From Pisaster brevispinus (Eukaryota > Echinodermata > Asteroidea > Forcipulatida > Asteriidae), in contig JAMKCF010000041.1 of the NCBI GenBank assembly GCA_023634235.1, forward strand, positions 1 through 64,000: 64,000 bases of DNA. The letters run 5' to 3'. The notes beneath the pieces were generated by a model. It searched no databases. It was not told the origin of the DNA and saw nothing but the letters and a program-made list of their open reading frames with translations. Shown here piece after piece: positions 58,001 through 63,962 of the stretch; the first letter of the stretch is position 1, and the number at the start of each line of letters is the position of its first letter. A program made the translations under genes and the position numbers.

Positions 58001-61000
58001 TTGCCCCAGCAGGTCACAAACAATAAAATGACTTCTTTGAAGAAAACAAATATGTAAAGCATGCCTGTTGTATAATCGCTTCTAGAATTACTTCCAATGC
58101 ATGTTTGTCCATTCCCATGTGGAATTCACATAACTTATAAAATGCAGAAAAACGACAAAACTTTCACATCAGTTTTCTTGAAACACAATGTTGGACAGAA
58201 AATTTGCTTTTGACTTTTTGCTGGTCACAGTTTTGTTCCTGGGTTTTTTGAGACACACAACAATTTTACAAATCTCATCTCTATTTGTTTTATTTTCCTC
58301 CTGCAGCATACGTCGGCAACCTCCTCTCGTTCGCTGAGAACCTTGAGAAGCTTGGCTCCAACACGTTATCCAAGGAGAAGGAGCCCGACCTGGGAGCAGC
58401 CTTCTTGAAGTTCTCTGTCATCACCAAGGAATTGGCAGCACTGCTTAAGAATCTGGTAAATTCATAACTTCACTTTAATAAAGTGGTCGGGAGCAACAGT
58501 TTAAGATTGCTTCGTGTACTTATGTCGTGTCGTGGCCGAGCGGTCAAGTGTCATGGATTTAAGCTCTGGTGTTTCTGATCAGCAGAGTGTGGGTTCGAGT
58601 CCTTGTCTTGTGTCCTTATGCAGGACACTGAGCCATTATTGCTTTGTCTTTCGGATGGGACGTAAAGCCCTAGGTTTTGTGTTGTGGAATGCACGTCAAA
58701 AAAGCCAGTTACACTTATTGCTAAGAGATGGGGTTTGCCCCGGTGTTTCTTGCAGTGGCTGCTGAATGTACATGTAAGCAGACTACTGTACAAGGGTTCA
58801 ATGAATTGAAATGACTCTGACAAGAAAATAAGCCATGACACCTCCTTTCTGAATACAACGGGGAGCTTGTTCCACGGAAGAATCCCAGCATGTAAATACA
58901 TCAATATTGCCACTGTAACCAGCATCTACAGCCTGCGGTCAAATCACTATTCCCAGGCCAGCAGACTCAGATAATGCGAAGCTCGTCTATAAATTTGAAA
59001 TAAGTCAATAAATTACGTCAGTTAGGACTTTCCCTCCAGGCCCCTCTCTCTCTCTCTCTCTCTCGGCTTCAACCAAAGAAAAAAAAGCAAGTGAAAAAGA
59101 TAACATCCCGAACAAGTTGTTGGATTGAGTATCACTGTCGTGTGTTATTTCTTTATTATTTTTTTCTGGTTGTTTTATCTGCAGGTGCAGAACATCAACA
59201 ACATTGTGATGTTCCCTCTAGACTCGTTACTCAAAGGAGACTTGAAGGGCCAGAAGGGAGACATGAAGAAGCCCTTTGAGAAGGCGTATAAGGACTACGA
59301 ATCCAAGTAGTAAGTGGAGACGGGGGGGAGACCTACATGTAGTAGCTTAGGGCCCTTGCAGGGGTACATTTTGAACTTAAAGAGGTGCTGCAAGGTCACA
59401 ATAAGTTGTGTGACTCATTTTTCAAACAGAGTCAGGTTAGAAAATGAGACAAAACAGTATTCTAATCTCACGTTCGAATAGTGTAAAATGCCACCACGTT
59501 TGACACCCTTCGAATTCTTAAAATTGATAACACTTCTGGTTGGTTGTTCGCGAAACCACGGAATTCATGAGAGCGTAATCCATGGTGCCACCGCAAACTG
59601 CTCTGACTAGAAGTTGAACCAGTGATCAGTTCAAGCCCGTACAGAGCTATCCACTGATTATTCAGAGGTGTTCACTCCCTTTTCCAGTAAATGTTGATCT
59701 ACCGTTGAAGGGCAGTGTTGACGCAGTAGCCAGATGCTTTTGTGATTTCCCCAAATATGAGTGAGATTGCCGAGCAATGATCGTGGCAACTCATCACAAA
59801 TGAACTTTGATTCCCCCCTCGAGTGGTCGCGAGAACTCTGTCTGTTTACAAACTTCAGTGGCCAGCCACATTCTCATTGAACAATGCTGTTTTAAAGGTA
59901 CGAGGTGGGTGCTCCTGACAAAATAGTCGCAGACAGTGTTCATGTTTCGTTTTATCCATACATAAGATAACAAGCAGGCCTCAAAATAACCCACGGCACC
60001 CACAGCAATTGCCGTGGTGCCCTGTGCTTTTGCTGTGGTGCCCTCTGCAAGGTTCCAGTACAAATAAACAGTTTTCTCATAGAAGTGCCCCTTACCAGAG
60101 GAAAATTGCCATGCCCCTTCAAGAGCGAAGTTCATGGCCTGAACAAGTCTGTGAAAATTTGGTCTGCATCCGTTGTGTGAGTCAGGAGAAAGTAGTAAAA
60201 AAAAAAACTTGCACAATTTTCAGCATGTAATCAGCTTTTTTTCTTTCCTTTTTAAAAAGGGTTTTCAGATACAATTTTCTTGATTATGACTTCATTTCAG
60301 AGGGAAATATTTCACAGTGAAAATGTTTCTAGTATGAACTTCATTATCAGTAAGCTTTCAGGCAAAAATTAATTATTATTTTAAAAAATCCTTTAGAGTC
60401 CTGTAAAACACCTTTAAAATGATGGAGTGCACTTGATGGGGCAGTATATTCTGCAACATATCACATCTGTTCAAACAGCAATTGTCCAACTTTTTTTTAA
60501 TACTTCTTCTTTTTCTTCTTCTTATCCCCGCGATTGTCCGCTAACAAAGACGCATTTTCCAAGCTCACACAAGCTTTAAACTTCACACATTGTTAGATAC
60601 GTACATGTACAATTAGTAGAAGACACCGCTGTAGTGATGTCATGATGATGCCATCAGGTGTCGAGTTACATTAAATCAAAGTTTAATATTTGAAAAAATC
60701 ATAACTCCAAAACTACACAATGGATTTTCACAAGCTATACATCATCGGATAGGCCTGTTATGACTCAAAAAACGCTACACAAAGTGTGACCTCATTTGAC
60801 CCTGACTTCCGAATCAAACGGGAAGTTGTACATTTCAAAAATTCATATCTCAATAACTACTTATTATTTCATCACAATTTTTACACCAGATTTTAGGTCT
60901 GTAAGCCAGCTCAAACTTTTGCGCAGACATGATACCAATTTGACTTAAATTTCTGGTCGAAATGGAACGTTAAAAGCTACCTATGTATCGACCCGCATTT

Positions 61001-63793
61001 ACTGTGTGTAATGCAGAAAGCACTGTGGCTGGCTGTTCCGCTCCATTGATCAAACGGTTCATTGATCAGAATGTTCACAATGCCTGATATGAGGCTTTGT
61101 TAGTCTATTCCACGCAAAATTGCTCAATTGTCAGCACATTTGTCTGCCAACAAAGACATACTAGCTCGGTGGTCTGGTGGTAAGACATCTGCTCTTGCAT
61201 TGTAAATGTTGTTCTTTTTTTACGAAACTCGATTGAAAAAGTACCGAGTATACCATGTACATTGCTTAAAACACATAAGTAAAAGGTTAAAGGGGTTATC
61301 AAAGTCTTGATAAAAATAAGTTTTGAAATCAAAATGACGTCATCAGTTTTCAAATTTATCAATGTTTCTTATTTCAAATTTGCAAATCTTTAGAGCCACC
61401 ATTCACTGTACGTATTCGTACTAAGACATGTTTACGCAAACTCGGACATGTCTACACCGAACACCTTGTTTTTGTTTCATGTCTAGTTGTACTTGCTCCT
61501 TTTCTGAGGCTTGCCATGTGGCATCGCAATTTAGGGTAGATTCATGCACAATTACATGTATGTGCAAGACATCTGTTCTAGCAATGTTAAGGTCGTGGGT
61601 TCGAATCCCACCGGAGTAATTTGCCTGTGATTTTTTTTTCACAGAATTCGGGAAAGTACTGAGTATACAGTGCTCAATACACATCAGTGTAAGGATAAAA
61701 AACAAATTATATTCTTTATCCCAGATGCAAAAATTAACATCTATGAAACCGTTTTGTTTTATAAGTAATGTATTTTGAGGCTTGGTAGCAGCTGGGGAAA
61801 AAAAATGGTTGGTTTTGTTCACGAAACCAAGCGAGGAGGTCCTCACTGTAAAAACACACGGATGCCTTCTGTCCTCTGTTTCAAGGGGGGTAGACACTCT
61901 CATGTTCATATATGTTCAAGATGTTAAACAAAAAGAATTATTGGTTTACAAATTAGAACAATGACCGTGTGTCATGTTTAATTCATCACCAGTGATTCAC
62001 ACATGACTTCCTCACTGTCTCCAATTGCGTCAAGAAGAGAGAAGTAATTAGGGAGGAAAAAACTGGGTTTCCTGGAAAAATCGTCGGTCTATAGAATTCC
62101 TTCCTATGCTTTATAATGACAAATTTAGCAGTCCGTGACACGAGGCTTGGAGCAATTTACAGACAGCTGTTAACAATACTCTTTTGCTAAGTGTAACTAA
62201 GTGTGCCTGAGCAGATATAGGTCCTTGACCATGGCCCAATTTCATTGAGCTGCTTAGCAGAAAATGTGACTCAACAATTTTCTGCTACATACATGTAGAG
62301 GAAAAAGGAGAAGGATACCAGTCAGATGATTCATGTACATTGTACATACTCGTATAACTTGGCATTTAGGCTAAATGGCTGGTAACCTTTTTCTGGTAAG
62401 CATATTTTTGTTTTGGTTAGCAACTTTTTGTGCTTATAAGCAGCTCTTTCAAATTGGGCCCATCTAGCTATGCAGGTGGTATTGTGCCTGTACAGTATGG
62501 CATCACACAGGAATTTTCTTTGCAGATACTTTTTTTTAGCAGTAATCTTTAGCTTAGCAGAGCTGGATGACTTCAGTACAGGACACAATTTCATAAAGTT
62601 GTCAATCAGAAAATTATACTTGGAAAATTTATTTGCTAAGCAAGAAATGAGTGGGATACATTTGTACAAGTCACAGCAATGGCATGGTAATTACACATGC
62701 ATATGGTATTTTGGCTTGGAACCTATTTTTGCTAAGCAAGAGTTTTCTGTGCCTAACAAGTTTTTGTGCTCACAGGCTTCATGAAATTTGGCCCAGATGG
62801 CAATTGTAAATACTCCAATCTGTCACAGTGTCAGGGGGATGTAATATATACATAGTAAGGGGGATAAGTTACTTATGAACATCATTATGATCATAGAATA
62901 ACGACCAGATTACTCTGTGCATACATGTAAACGAAGACGGCCTTGCTTTAAAACCAAACCAGCATTCATTTATTAAAAACCAATCAAGTCCAGAAAAAAA
63001 CTGTAAAATCCCGTGTGTGCAATGTACATGTACTTGAGTATTAAAATTGTTGACTTGTTTCACCATAAAAAACATGTGCAGTCTTTTGCTGAACCAGATT
63101 ATGTCTAATTTTATTATTTTATCACTGACGGAAATGTTTGTTCAGGTACATGTACATGTAGCTAAAGAACATCATCTTTCATATGTTTAAAAAAAAAAGT
63201 GTTTTTCTTTTGTTCTAATTTTTAAAAATATATATTGTAAACAATTTAATAGATGCTATTTTTGCCTTGATGGTCTAGTGAAAAGACATCTGCTCTAGCA
63301 ATGCAAAGGTCGTGGGTGCGAATCCCACCCAAGTGGTTTGCCTGTGGATTTTTTTCACAGAACTCGGAATAGCACTGAGTATACAGTGCTTTATAGTACA
63401 CATTTGTGTAAGGGTGAAAAACAAATTACATTGTAAGCAACGTTATGAGAACAAGAAATTCCCAGTAATACCAGAATACAGAGAGCATTCTTAAGGCCTT
63501 TTCCAAACCTGGGCTTGGGCTCCAGCTCCATCCTAACTTTTGGAACAGTGTGCATTTTGCACTATGTTTCCAGCATCAAACAGAGCCTGGAGCTGGAGCC
63601 TAAGCCGAGGTTTGGAAAAGGCCCTTAAACTGCCAGTCGTACTTGCACACTTCACAGTATTGTCTTTTTTTAGGAGTAACCATGTTTGGTTTTTTTATCT
63701 CACTACTTTCTGTCCTCTAGTACCAAGATTGAGAGAGAAAAGAAGCAGATAGCTAAAGAAGCAGGTCTGATCCGAACTTTAGTTGGTTCAGAG
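27957..63793 (+). CDS. ASAP: ASAP-type Arf GAP (ASAP1/ASAP2 orthologue), 5' part, 5 exons
   Basis: Exons 27957-28082, 38216-38288, 58307-58455, 59185-59309 and 63721-63793 give 182 residues from the start codon; the gene runs past the window. Intron phases are 0, 1, 0, 2 and 0. Seen: [17 protein letters not shown], matching the vertebrate MPDQISVSEF start; [81 protein letters not shown]. These are consecutive pieces of the N-terminal BAR domain, which senses and bends membranes. Known: full ASAP proteins continue with PH, Arf-GAP zinc finger, ankyrin repeats, a proline-rich stretch and SH3, and act on Arf1/5 at focal adhesions and endomembranes. Resemblance to both vertebrate paralogues suggests a pre-duplication gene. 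The ATG has A at -3. The large introns 1 and 2 hold most of the transposons listed below. Confidence 0.95.
28981..29175 (-). mobile_element. Harbinger-like MITE family A, broken by family B
   Basis: Begins GGGCCATGTCACACG after TAA and runs to CTGTGTGACATGGGCC, where its end overlaps the GGGCCC start of the family B element. The far flank is lost, showing that B joined later at or in this end. Confidence 0.75.
29172..30349. mobile_element. Family B MITE, interrupted by a TA-target element
   Basis: Both terminal inverted repeats are present: GGGCCCAATTTCATGGCTCT at 29172 and its inverse ending at 30349. The 924 bp insertion at 29309-30232 splits it. Without the insertion the copy would be about 252 bp, as at 24632-24883. 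Confidence 0.85.
29309..30232. mobile_element. 924 bp TA-target element, Tc1/mariner (pogo-like?) type, nonautonomous
   Basis: Ends CCGTAATTTTCGGATTATAA and its inverse TTATAATCCGAAAATTACAG, flanked by TA on both sides (29307-29308, 30233-30234). CGGTTTATACGCC motifs repeat in both subterminal regions. Comparison with the uninterrupted family B copy at 24757-24775 shows the empty TA site. Short ORFs (29536-29808 and 29839-30066, -) do not resemble a transposase that I recognise. The TA duplication fits Tc1/mariner/pogo; the superfamily is inferred. Confidence 0.85.
30471..30694 (+). mobile_element. Family A MITE, diverged
   Basis: Contains GGCAACTTGGAGGCAACCA and CTGGAACTGGTTGCCTGTAA as in the other copies, but both termini are degraded (CTTTTCACGCAGAGC and CGAGTGACATCTCCC). 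Confidence 0.7.
31402..31419. repeat. Poly-C run, 18 bases
   Basis: C homopolymer. Similar runs lie near 35178-35194 and 37812-37831, and a 13-base G run near 42283-42295. Length is prone to sequencing error. Confidence 0.95.
32335..32705 (+). mobile_element. SINE family S1-like, diverged
   Basis: Degenerate head (CTCGGTCGAGCAGT), B box GGGTTCGAATCCC, then TTTGTGTCCTTGCGCAAGG. The 3' end has TTGTAAAGCGCCTTGATC and GGTGCGCTATTTAAG, a tail style common to many animal SINEs. The middle differs from the 23807 copy, so it may be a sister family. Confidence 0.75.
34095..34312. mobile_element. Family B MITE, diverged
   Basis: CTTTGCTTACCGTGAGC at the left and CAGTAAGCAGAGCCATGAA at the right, with GCGCTTACGGAAGCAGGGAA inside. 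The ends are decayed. Confidence 0.75.
35178..35194. repeat. Poly-C run, 17 bases
   Basis: C homopolymer in ASAP intron 1. Confidence 0.9.
35590..35930 (+). repeat. Interspersed repeat family F
   Basis: Matches 22026-22325 read on the other strand. Landmarks: ACTGCAGGGCTTGTACTG, TTTTTACTGGACGAG, GTGCCGGACTTGTCCGG. No coding potential recognised. Confidence 0.65.
36365..36780 (+). repeat. Interspersed repeat family I with internal tandem duplication
   Basis: Landmarks GGTAGAGCTGACAAAA, GTGTTCATGTTTTGTGTGAT, GAGTCAGGAGAAA and GCACAATTGTCAGCATG. The last part, TTTTCAGATACAGTTTTCAT through TGTGAACTTCATAA, occurs twice in tandem (36580-36667 and 36673-36768). Other copies: 55400-55800 (-) and 59915-60375 (+). 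Confidence 0.75.
36845..37371. mobile_element. TTAA-target element, family J, copy 1
   Basis: Flanked by TTAA at 36841-36844 and 37372-37375, with ends AGGGAAGGTAC and TTTGCCT. The interior has TTTGGTAATCACTCTTAAAA, TTTGAGAAACATTTCACTTC and GATTTTCGGCGATATCTC, shared with 42396-42780. TACATG runs have expanded inside. No transposase. Confidence 0.75.
37812..37831. repeat. Poly-C run, 20 bases
   Basis: C homopolymer in ASAP intron 1. Confidence 0.9.
37901..37935. repeat. Perfect 16 bp palindrome of TACATG-type sequence
   Basis: Arms ACATGTACACGTACAT and ATGTACGTGTACATGT are exact reverse complements with a three-base spacer. It is the longest perfect palindrome I noticed among the many TACATGTA runs in the window. 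Confidence 0.9.
38216..38288 (+). CDS. ASAP: ASAP exon 2
   Basis: 73 bp exon, acceptor TCCGACAG, donor GTAAGT, phase 0 in and 1 out. Encodes [20 protein letters not shown] and NTGN, matching ALDxDR...KMKKSVKAIYNSG of vertebrate ASAP. Missed by a simple ORF search because of its size. Confidence 0.93.
38410..38609. mobile_element. Family C MITE
   Basis: Terminal inverted repeats GGGCCCAATTTCATAGAGTT and the inverse of CAGCTCTATGAAATTGAGCC. The interior has GCTGGTAACCTTATTCTTG and TTGTGCTTAGCAAC. The family recurs at 43571, 48833, 62233 and 62581. Confidence 0.8.
38640..39008. repeat. Family D element with internal tandem duplication
   Basis: Begins near GGCCTGCAATTAAATAGAGG and ends GATGAAATTCCAGGTCTG, an imperfect inverse end. 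Inside, a segment of about 125 bp (CATTGCCCT... to TGCCCTTTGCAAAATG) is present twice in tandem, 38751-38866 and 38867-38952. Other copies: 50286-50425 and 56640-57791. Confidence 0.7.
40718..40873 (+). repeat. Interspersed repeat family G
   Basis: Shares AATTCACTCC, GTGGTCCAGCTG, TAGTTCAGTGTTGAA, AACTGGTCCTGCTGGCTAGT and AAAAGTTA with 50992-51147. No coding signal. Confidence 0.7.
41250..41460. repeat. Short internal repeats of GGTTACTGGCC type
   Basis: GGGTTACTGGCC occurs twice in direct order, and CCACTGGCCAGAGTCCAGTA appears as an inverted copy of the earlier CACTGGACTCTGGCCAGTGG. The block looks like a rearranged small inverted repeat. Confidence 0.55.
42283..42295. repeat. Poly-G run, 13 bases
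   Basis: G homopolymer in ASAP intron 2. Confidence 0.9.
42396..42780. mobile_element. TTAA-target element, family J, copy 2
   Basis: Preceded by TTAA (42392-42395) and followed by TTAA near 42780. The interior matches copy 1 (TTTGGTAATCACTC, TTTTGAGAAGCATTTCACTT, GGCGATATCTCAAAAACG). A TTTACTTTGTCTTTTAA end-like sequence recurs at 42799-42815, so the right boundary may lie 35 bp further on. AAGCACACAGACA occurs on both sides (42374 and 42825), indicating a local flank duplication. Confidence 0.65.
43200..43310 (+). mobile_element. tRNA-derived SINE family S3
   Basis: AGATAGCTCAGAGTTGG head, GAGTGCTGGCATGTTAATC, TGGAGGTCGCATGTCC and the TTTGTCTTTGTTGAACCCC tail. Too degenerate for a functional tRNA. 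Confidence 0.65.
43571..43759. mobile_element. Family C MITE
   Basis: Ends CAAATTTTATAGAGCTACTT and GCTCTATGAAATTTGGCC. A partial relative follows at 43791-43910 (AAGGTTACCAGCCAAAATAC). Confidence 0.7.
45210..45776 (+). promoter_or_regulatory. Three DR1 nuclear-receptor motifs in the left arm
   Basis: AGGTCA-A-AGGTCA at 45210-45222 and 45764-45776, and with one change (AGGTCG) at 45585-45597. DR1 is the known binding layout for HNF4, RXR and COUP-TF type receptors. Further inverse copies are at 46984-46996 and 47633-47645. Binding is not shown. Confidence 0.7.
47212..47371. repeat. 60 bp-arm hairpin inside the 3.4 kb element
   Basis: The left arm 47212-47271 and right arm 47311-47371 are nearly complementary, including GACAATTTAACCACT and TTATAAAATAATGATTTAAT, around a loop of about 39 bases. 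It sits between the centre and the right arm. Confidence 0.85.
48365..48535 (+). repeat. Interspersed repeat family H
   Basis: ACCATAAAGAATGCTCTTTG, TTTTAAAACCAAGATAAACA, ACATTCCAAAG, GCGTGCTTCGGCCAGACATC and GGGGAGAACCCTG, shared with 54240-54416 and the inverse of 22408-22566. Confidence 0.75.
48833..49003. mobile_element. Family C MITE, diverged
   Basis: GGCCAAATTCTACTAAGCTC at the left and CAGCTTTATGAGAGTTGAGC at the right, with GGTTACCAGCC inside. Confidence 0.6.
49021..49120. mobile_element. Family B MITE, truncated
   Basis: GATCCAATTTCATGGCTCAG at the left and ATGCAGAGCCGTAATTTGC at the right. The interior is shortened to about 60 bp. Confidence 0.55.
50286..50425 (+). repeat. Family D element, truncated
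   Basis: CAGGCCAGGAATTACACGG, GAGGCCATGGCC, GATGCCCCTTTAAAGG, TTTCCCAATGACTTG and TTGCCCTTTGCAAAA as in 38640-39008. The right end is missing. Confidence 0.65.
50992..51147 (+). repeat. Interspersed repeat family G
   Basis: Second copy of the family at 40718-40873, same orientation. An (ATA)n run follows at about 51147-51165. Confidence 0.7.
51826..52096 (+). mobile_element. tRNA-derived SINE family S2
   Basis: GATTGGCTCAGTGGTTTC head, CCCCGGTTCCAATCC B box, GGGTTTTTCAGTCCC, GAGGGTTTTCCCC and GGGTTTTCCTCC body, and an A-rich ATAAA tail at 52068-52096. Matches 23062-23343 (-). Confidence 0.8.
52411..52542. mobile_element. Family B MITE, short copy
   Basis: CGGCCCAATTTCATTGCTGT at the left and GCGGTAAGTAGAACCCTGAA at the right, with GCGCCGTAAGTGCAGAATTC inside. 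About 130 bp, half the intact length. Confidence 0.7.
53345..53445 (+). mobile_element. tRNA-derived SINE family S3, best head
   Basis: A box GTAGCTCAGTTGGTAGAGCG, CCGGCACATTAATCTGG and B box GGTTCAAGTCCCGC, then TTAATTTGTTCAACCC. The anticodon stem does not pair well and position 33 is not T, so I read it as a SINE head and not a tRNA gene. Confidence 0.72.
54240..54416 (+). repeat. Interspersed repeat family H
   Basis: AAACCATAAAGAATGCTCTG through GGGGAGAACCCTGG. Open on one frame for about 60 codons ([18 protein letters not shown]...), but the frame is not kept in the copies at 48365 and 22408, so coding is unlikely. Confidence 0.7.
54420..54640 (+). mobile_element. Harbinger-like MITE, family A
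   Basis: Ends AGGCCTTGTCCCATAGGGC and GCCCCGTGTGAAATGGCCCT, flanked by TAA on both sides (54417-54419, 54641-54643). Inside: GAGATTGCCTGGAATTGG. Confidence 0.78.
55400..55800 (-). repeat. Interspersed repeat family I
   Basis: On the - strand: GGTAGAGCTGACAAAATAG, GTGTTCATGTTTTGTGTGAT, GAGTCAGGAGAAAATAGTG, CACAATTTTCAGCATG and TTTCAGAGGGAAATATTTCA. Matches 36365-36780. A related piece is at 55010-55110. Confidence 0.7.
56640..57791. mobile_element. Family D element interrupted by a 956 bp CAGGCCT element
   Basis: Left piece CAGGCTTGGAATTACATG (56640-56660); right piece from ATGCAGGTGATGGAGGCC (57617) to GATGAAATTCCAGGCCAG (57791). The two join to the family D plan once the insertion is removed. 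Confidence 0.75.
56661..57616. mobile_element. 956 bp DNA transposon with CAGGCCT ends and a 6 bp duplication
   Basis: Ends CAGGCCTCAAACTTCA and the inverse TGAAATTTGAGGCCTG; perfect duplication ATGCAG at 56655-56660 and 57617-57622. GGGCACCAAGGCC-type motifs recur near both ends. No transposase recognised. Few superfamilies make 6 bp duplications; I leave the class open. Confidence 0.85.
58307..58455 (+). CDS. ASAP: ASAP exon 3
   Basis: 149 bp after acceptor CTCCTGCAG and before GTAAAT. Encodes [20 protein letters not shown] and the highly conserved [20 protein letters not shown]. Higher GC than the surrounding intron. Confidence 0.96.
58522..58765 (+). mobile_element. tRNA-derived SINE family S1, truncated
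   Basis: TCGTGGCCGAGCGGTCAAG A box, GATCAGCAGAGTGTGGGTTC and GAGTCC B box, GTGTCCTTATGCAGGACAC, GGATGGGACGTAAAGCCC and GGGGTTTGCCCCGGTGTTTC. The tail is lost. It lies in ASAP intron 3, 67 bp after exon 3. Confidence 0.85.
58766..59184. other. Rest of ASAP intron 3
   Basis: Contains a (CT)n run at about 59044-59064 and a pyrimidine-rich 3' splice tract. A - strand frame across 58551-58925 covers the SINE and is not a gene. Confidence 0.6.
59044..59064. repeat. (CT)n microsatellite
   Basis: About ten CT dinucleotides. Confidence 0.9.
59185..59309 (+). CDS. ASAP: ASAP exon 4
   Basis: 125 bp after acceptor ATCTGCAG. Encodes [20 protein letters not shown] and [20 protein letters not shown]. It ends in the middle of a codon (TA|GTAAGT); read on without splicing it meets TAG at once, so correct splicing to exon 5 (T-ACC) is needed. 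Confidence 0.95.
59915..60375 (+). repeat. Interspersed repeat family I, interrupted by a CAGGCCT MITE
   Basis: CTGACAAAATAGTCGCAGAC, GTGTTCATGTTTCG, then after the insertion GTCTGTGAAAATTTGG, GAGTCAGGAGAAAGTAG, CACAATTTTCAGCATG and TTTCAGATACAATTTTC. Same order as 36365-36780. Confidence 0.7.
59975..60141. mobile_element. 167 bp MITE with CAGGCCT-type ends and a 6 bp duplication
   Basis: Starts CAGGCCTCAAAATAACC and ends TTCATGGCCTG; perfect duplication AACAAG at 59969-59974 and 60142-60147. The uninterrupted site is seen in the family I copy at about 36440-36460 (GACAAACCTGTGAAAAT). Probably related to 56661-57616. Confidence 0.78.
61164..61290 (+). mobile_element. tRNA-derived SINE family S4, lacking the B box half
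   Basis: GTGGTCTGGTGGTAAGACAT, CTGCTCTTGCATTGTAAATG, then TTTTTTTACGAAACTCG and AAGTACCGAGTATAC. The GGTTCGAATCC part is deleted. Confidence 0.65.
61558..61712 (+). mobile_element. tRNA-derived SINE family S4
   Basis: AAGACATCTGTTCTAGCAAT, GTCGTGGGTTCGAATCCCAC, TTGCCTGTGATTTTTTTTTC, AAAGTACTGAGTATACAGTG and an AAAAACAAATTA tail. B box intact, A box eroded. Confidence 0.8.
62233..62461. mobile_element. Family C MITE
   Basis: GGCCCAATTTCATTGAGCTG at the left and CAGCTCTTTCAAATTGGGCC at the right, with GGCTGGTAACCTTTTTCTGG inside. Confidence 0.8.
62581..62794. mobile_element. Family C MITE, diverged
   Basis: GGACACAATTTCATAAAGTT at the left and GGCTTCATGAAATTTGGCCC at the right. TTTTTGCTAAGCAAGAGTTT inside. 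Confidence 0.65.
63266..63428 (+). mobile_element. tRNA-derived SINE family S4, best copy
   Basis: A box GATGGTCTAGTGAAAAGACA, CTGCTCTAGCAATGCAAAGG, B box GTGGGTGCGAATCCCACC, then CACAGAACTCGG and TGAGTATACAGTGCTTTA, with an AAAAACAAATTA tail. Parts of the T arm pair, but the acceptor stem does not. Confidence 0.82.
63495..63624. mobile_element. 130 bp TTAA-target hairpin MITE
   Basis: Ends GGCCTTTTCCAAACCTGGGC and the inverse GAGGTTTGGAAAAGGCCC, with arms of about 38 bp and TTAA on both sides (63491-63494, 63625-63628). It lies about 95 bp before ASAP exon 5. Confidence 0.85.
63721..63793 (+). CDS. ASAP: ASAP exon 5
   Basis: 73 bp after TTTCTGTCCTCTAG, donor GTAAGT at 63794. The first base completes a Tyr codon, followed by [20 protein letters not shown] and VGSE, matching TKIEKEKKEHAKxHGMIRTEIxGAE. 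Phase 0 at the end. Confidence 0.94.
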
Positions 63794-63918
63794 GTAAGTC
63801 GGACTGGTTGACAAACACGGCTGATAAGCACCCTCAATTTGAATGGTAAAAGTCTCTGTACACATGCTGTAGGAAGCAGGCCTTAGCAATCCAATGACTT
63901 GGCAAGTTTGTGTCGGAC

Positions 63919-63962
63919 ATGGTGACAGACAGGGTGACAGACAGGGTGACAGACAGGGTGAT
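63919..63962. repeat. Short minisatellite, 14 bp unit
   Basis: Three units of GGTGACAGACAGGG in tandem near the end of the window, at the start of ASAP intron 5. Confidence 0.9.

Larger units (their letters stand above)
38289..58306 (+). other. ASAP intron 2 (20.0 kb) overview
   Basis: Starts GTAAGT and ends CTGCAG. No host gene recognised inside it on either strand. Stretches with nothing recognised beyond AT-rich DNA and TACATGTA runs: 39290-40715, 41465-42390, 42820-43195, 43935-44715, 49125-50285, 51150-51820, 52545-53340, 53450-54235, 54645-55395, 55805-56635 and 57795-58306. Short ORFs there are not supported by any motif. Confidence 0.55.
59310..63720 (+). other. ASAP intron 4 (4.4 kb) overview
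   Basis: GTAAGT to CCTCTAG. Apart from the repeats listed, 59310-59910, 60380-61160 and 61715-62230 show nothing recognisable. The - strand frames at 59794-60216 and 61421-61909 run across repeats (families I and S4) and lack family motifs. Confidence 0.55.

Noticed and set aside
61421..61909. 162-codon - strand ORF
   Set aside because: Part of it ([13 protein letters not shown]) is the reverse translation of the S4 SINE B box region, a common artefact; the rest has no family resemblance.
63266..63340. Functional tRNA gene on the + strand
   Set aside because: The acceptor stem does not pair, and the same sequence with the same 3' body is repeated at 61558, as expected for a SINE.
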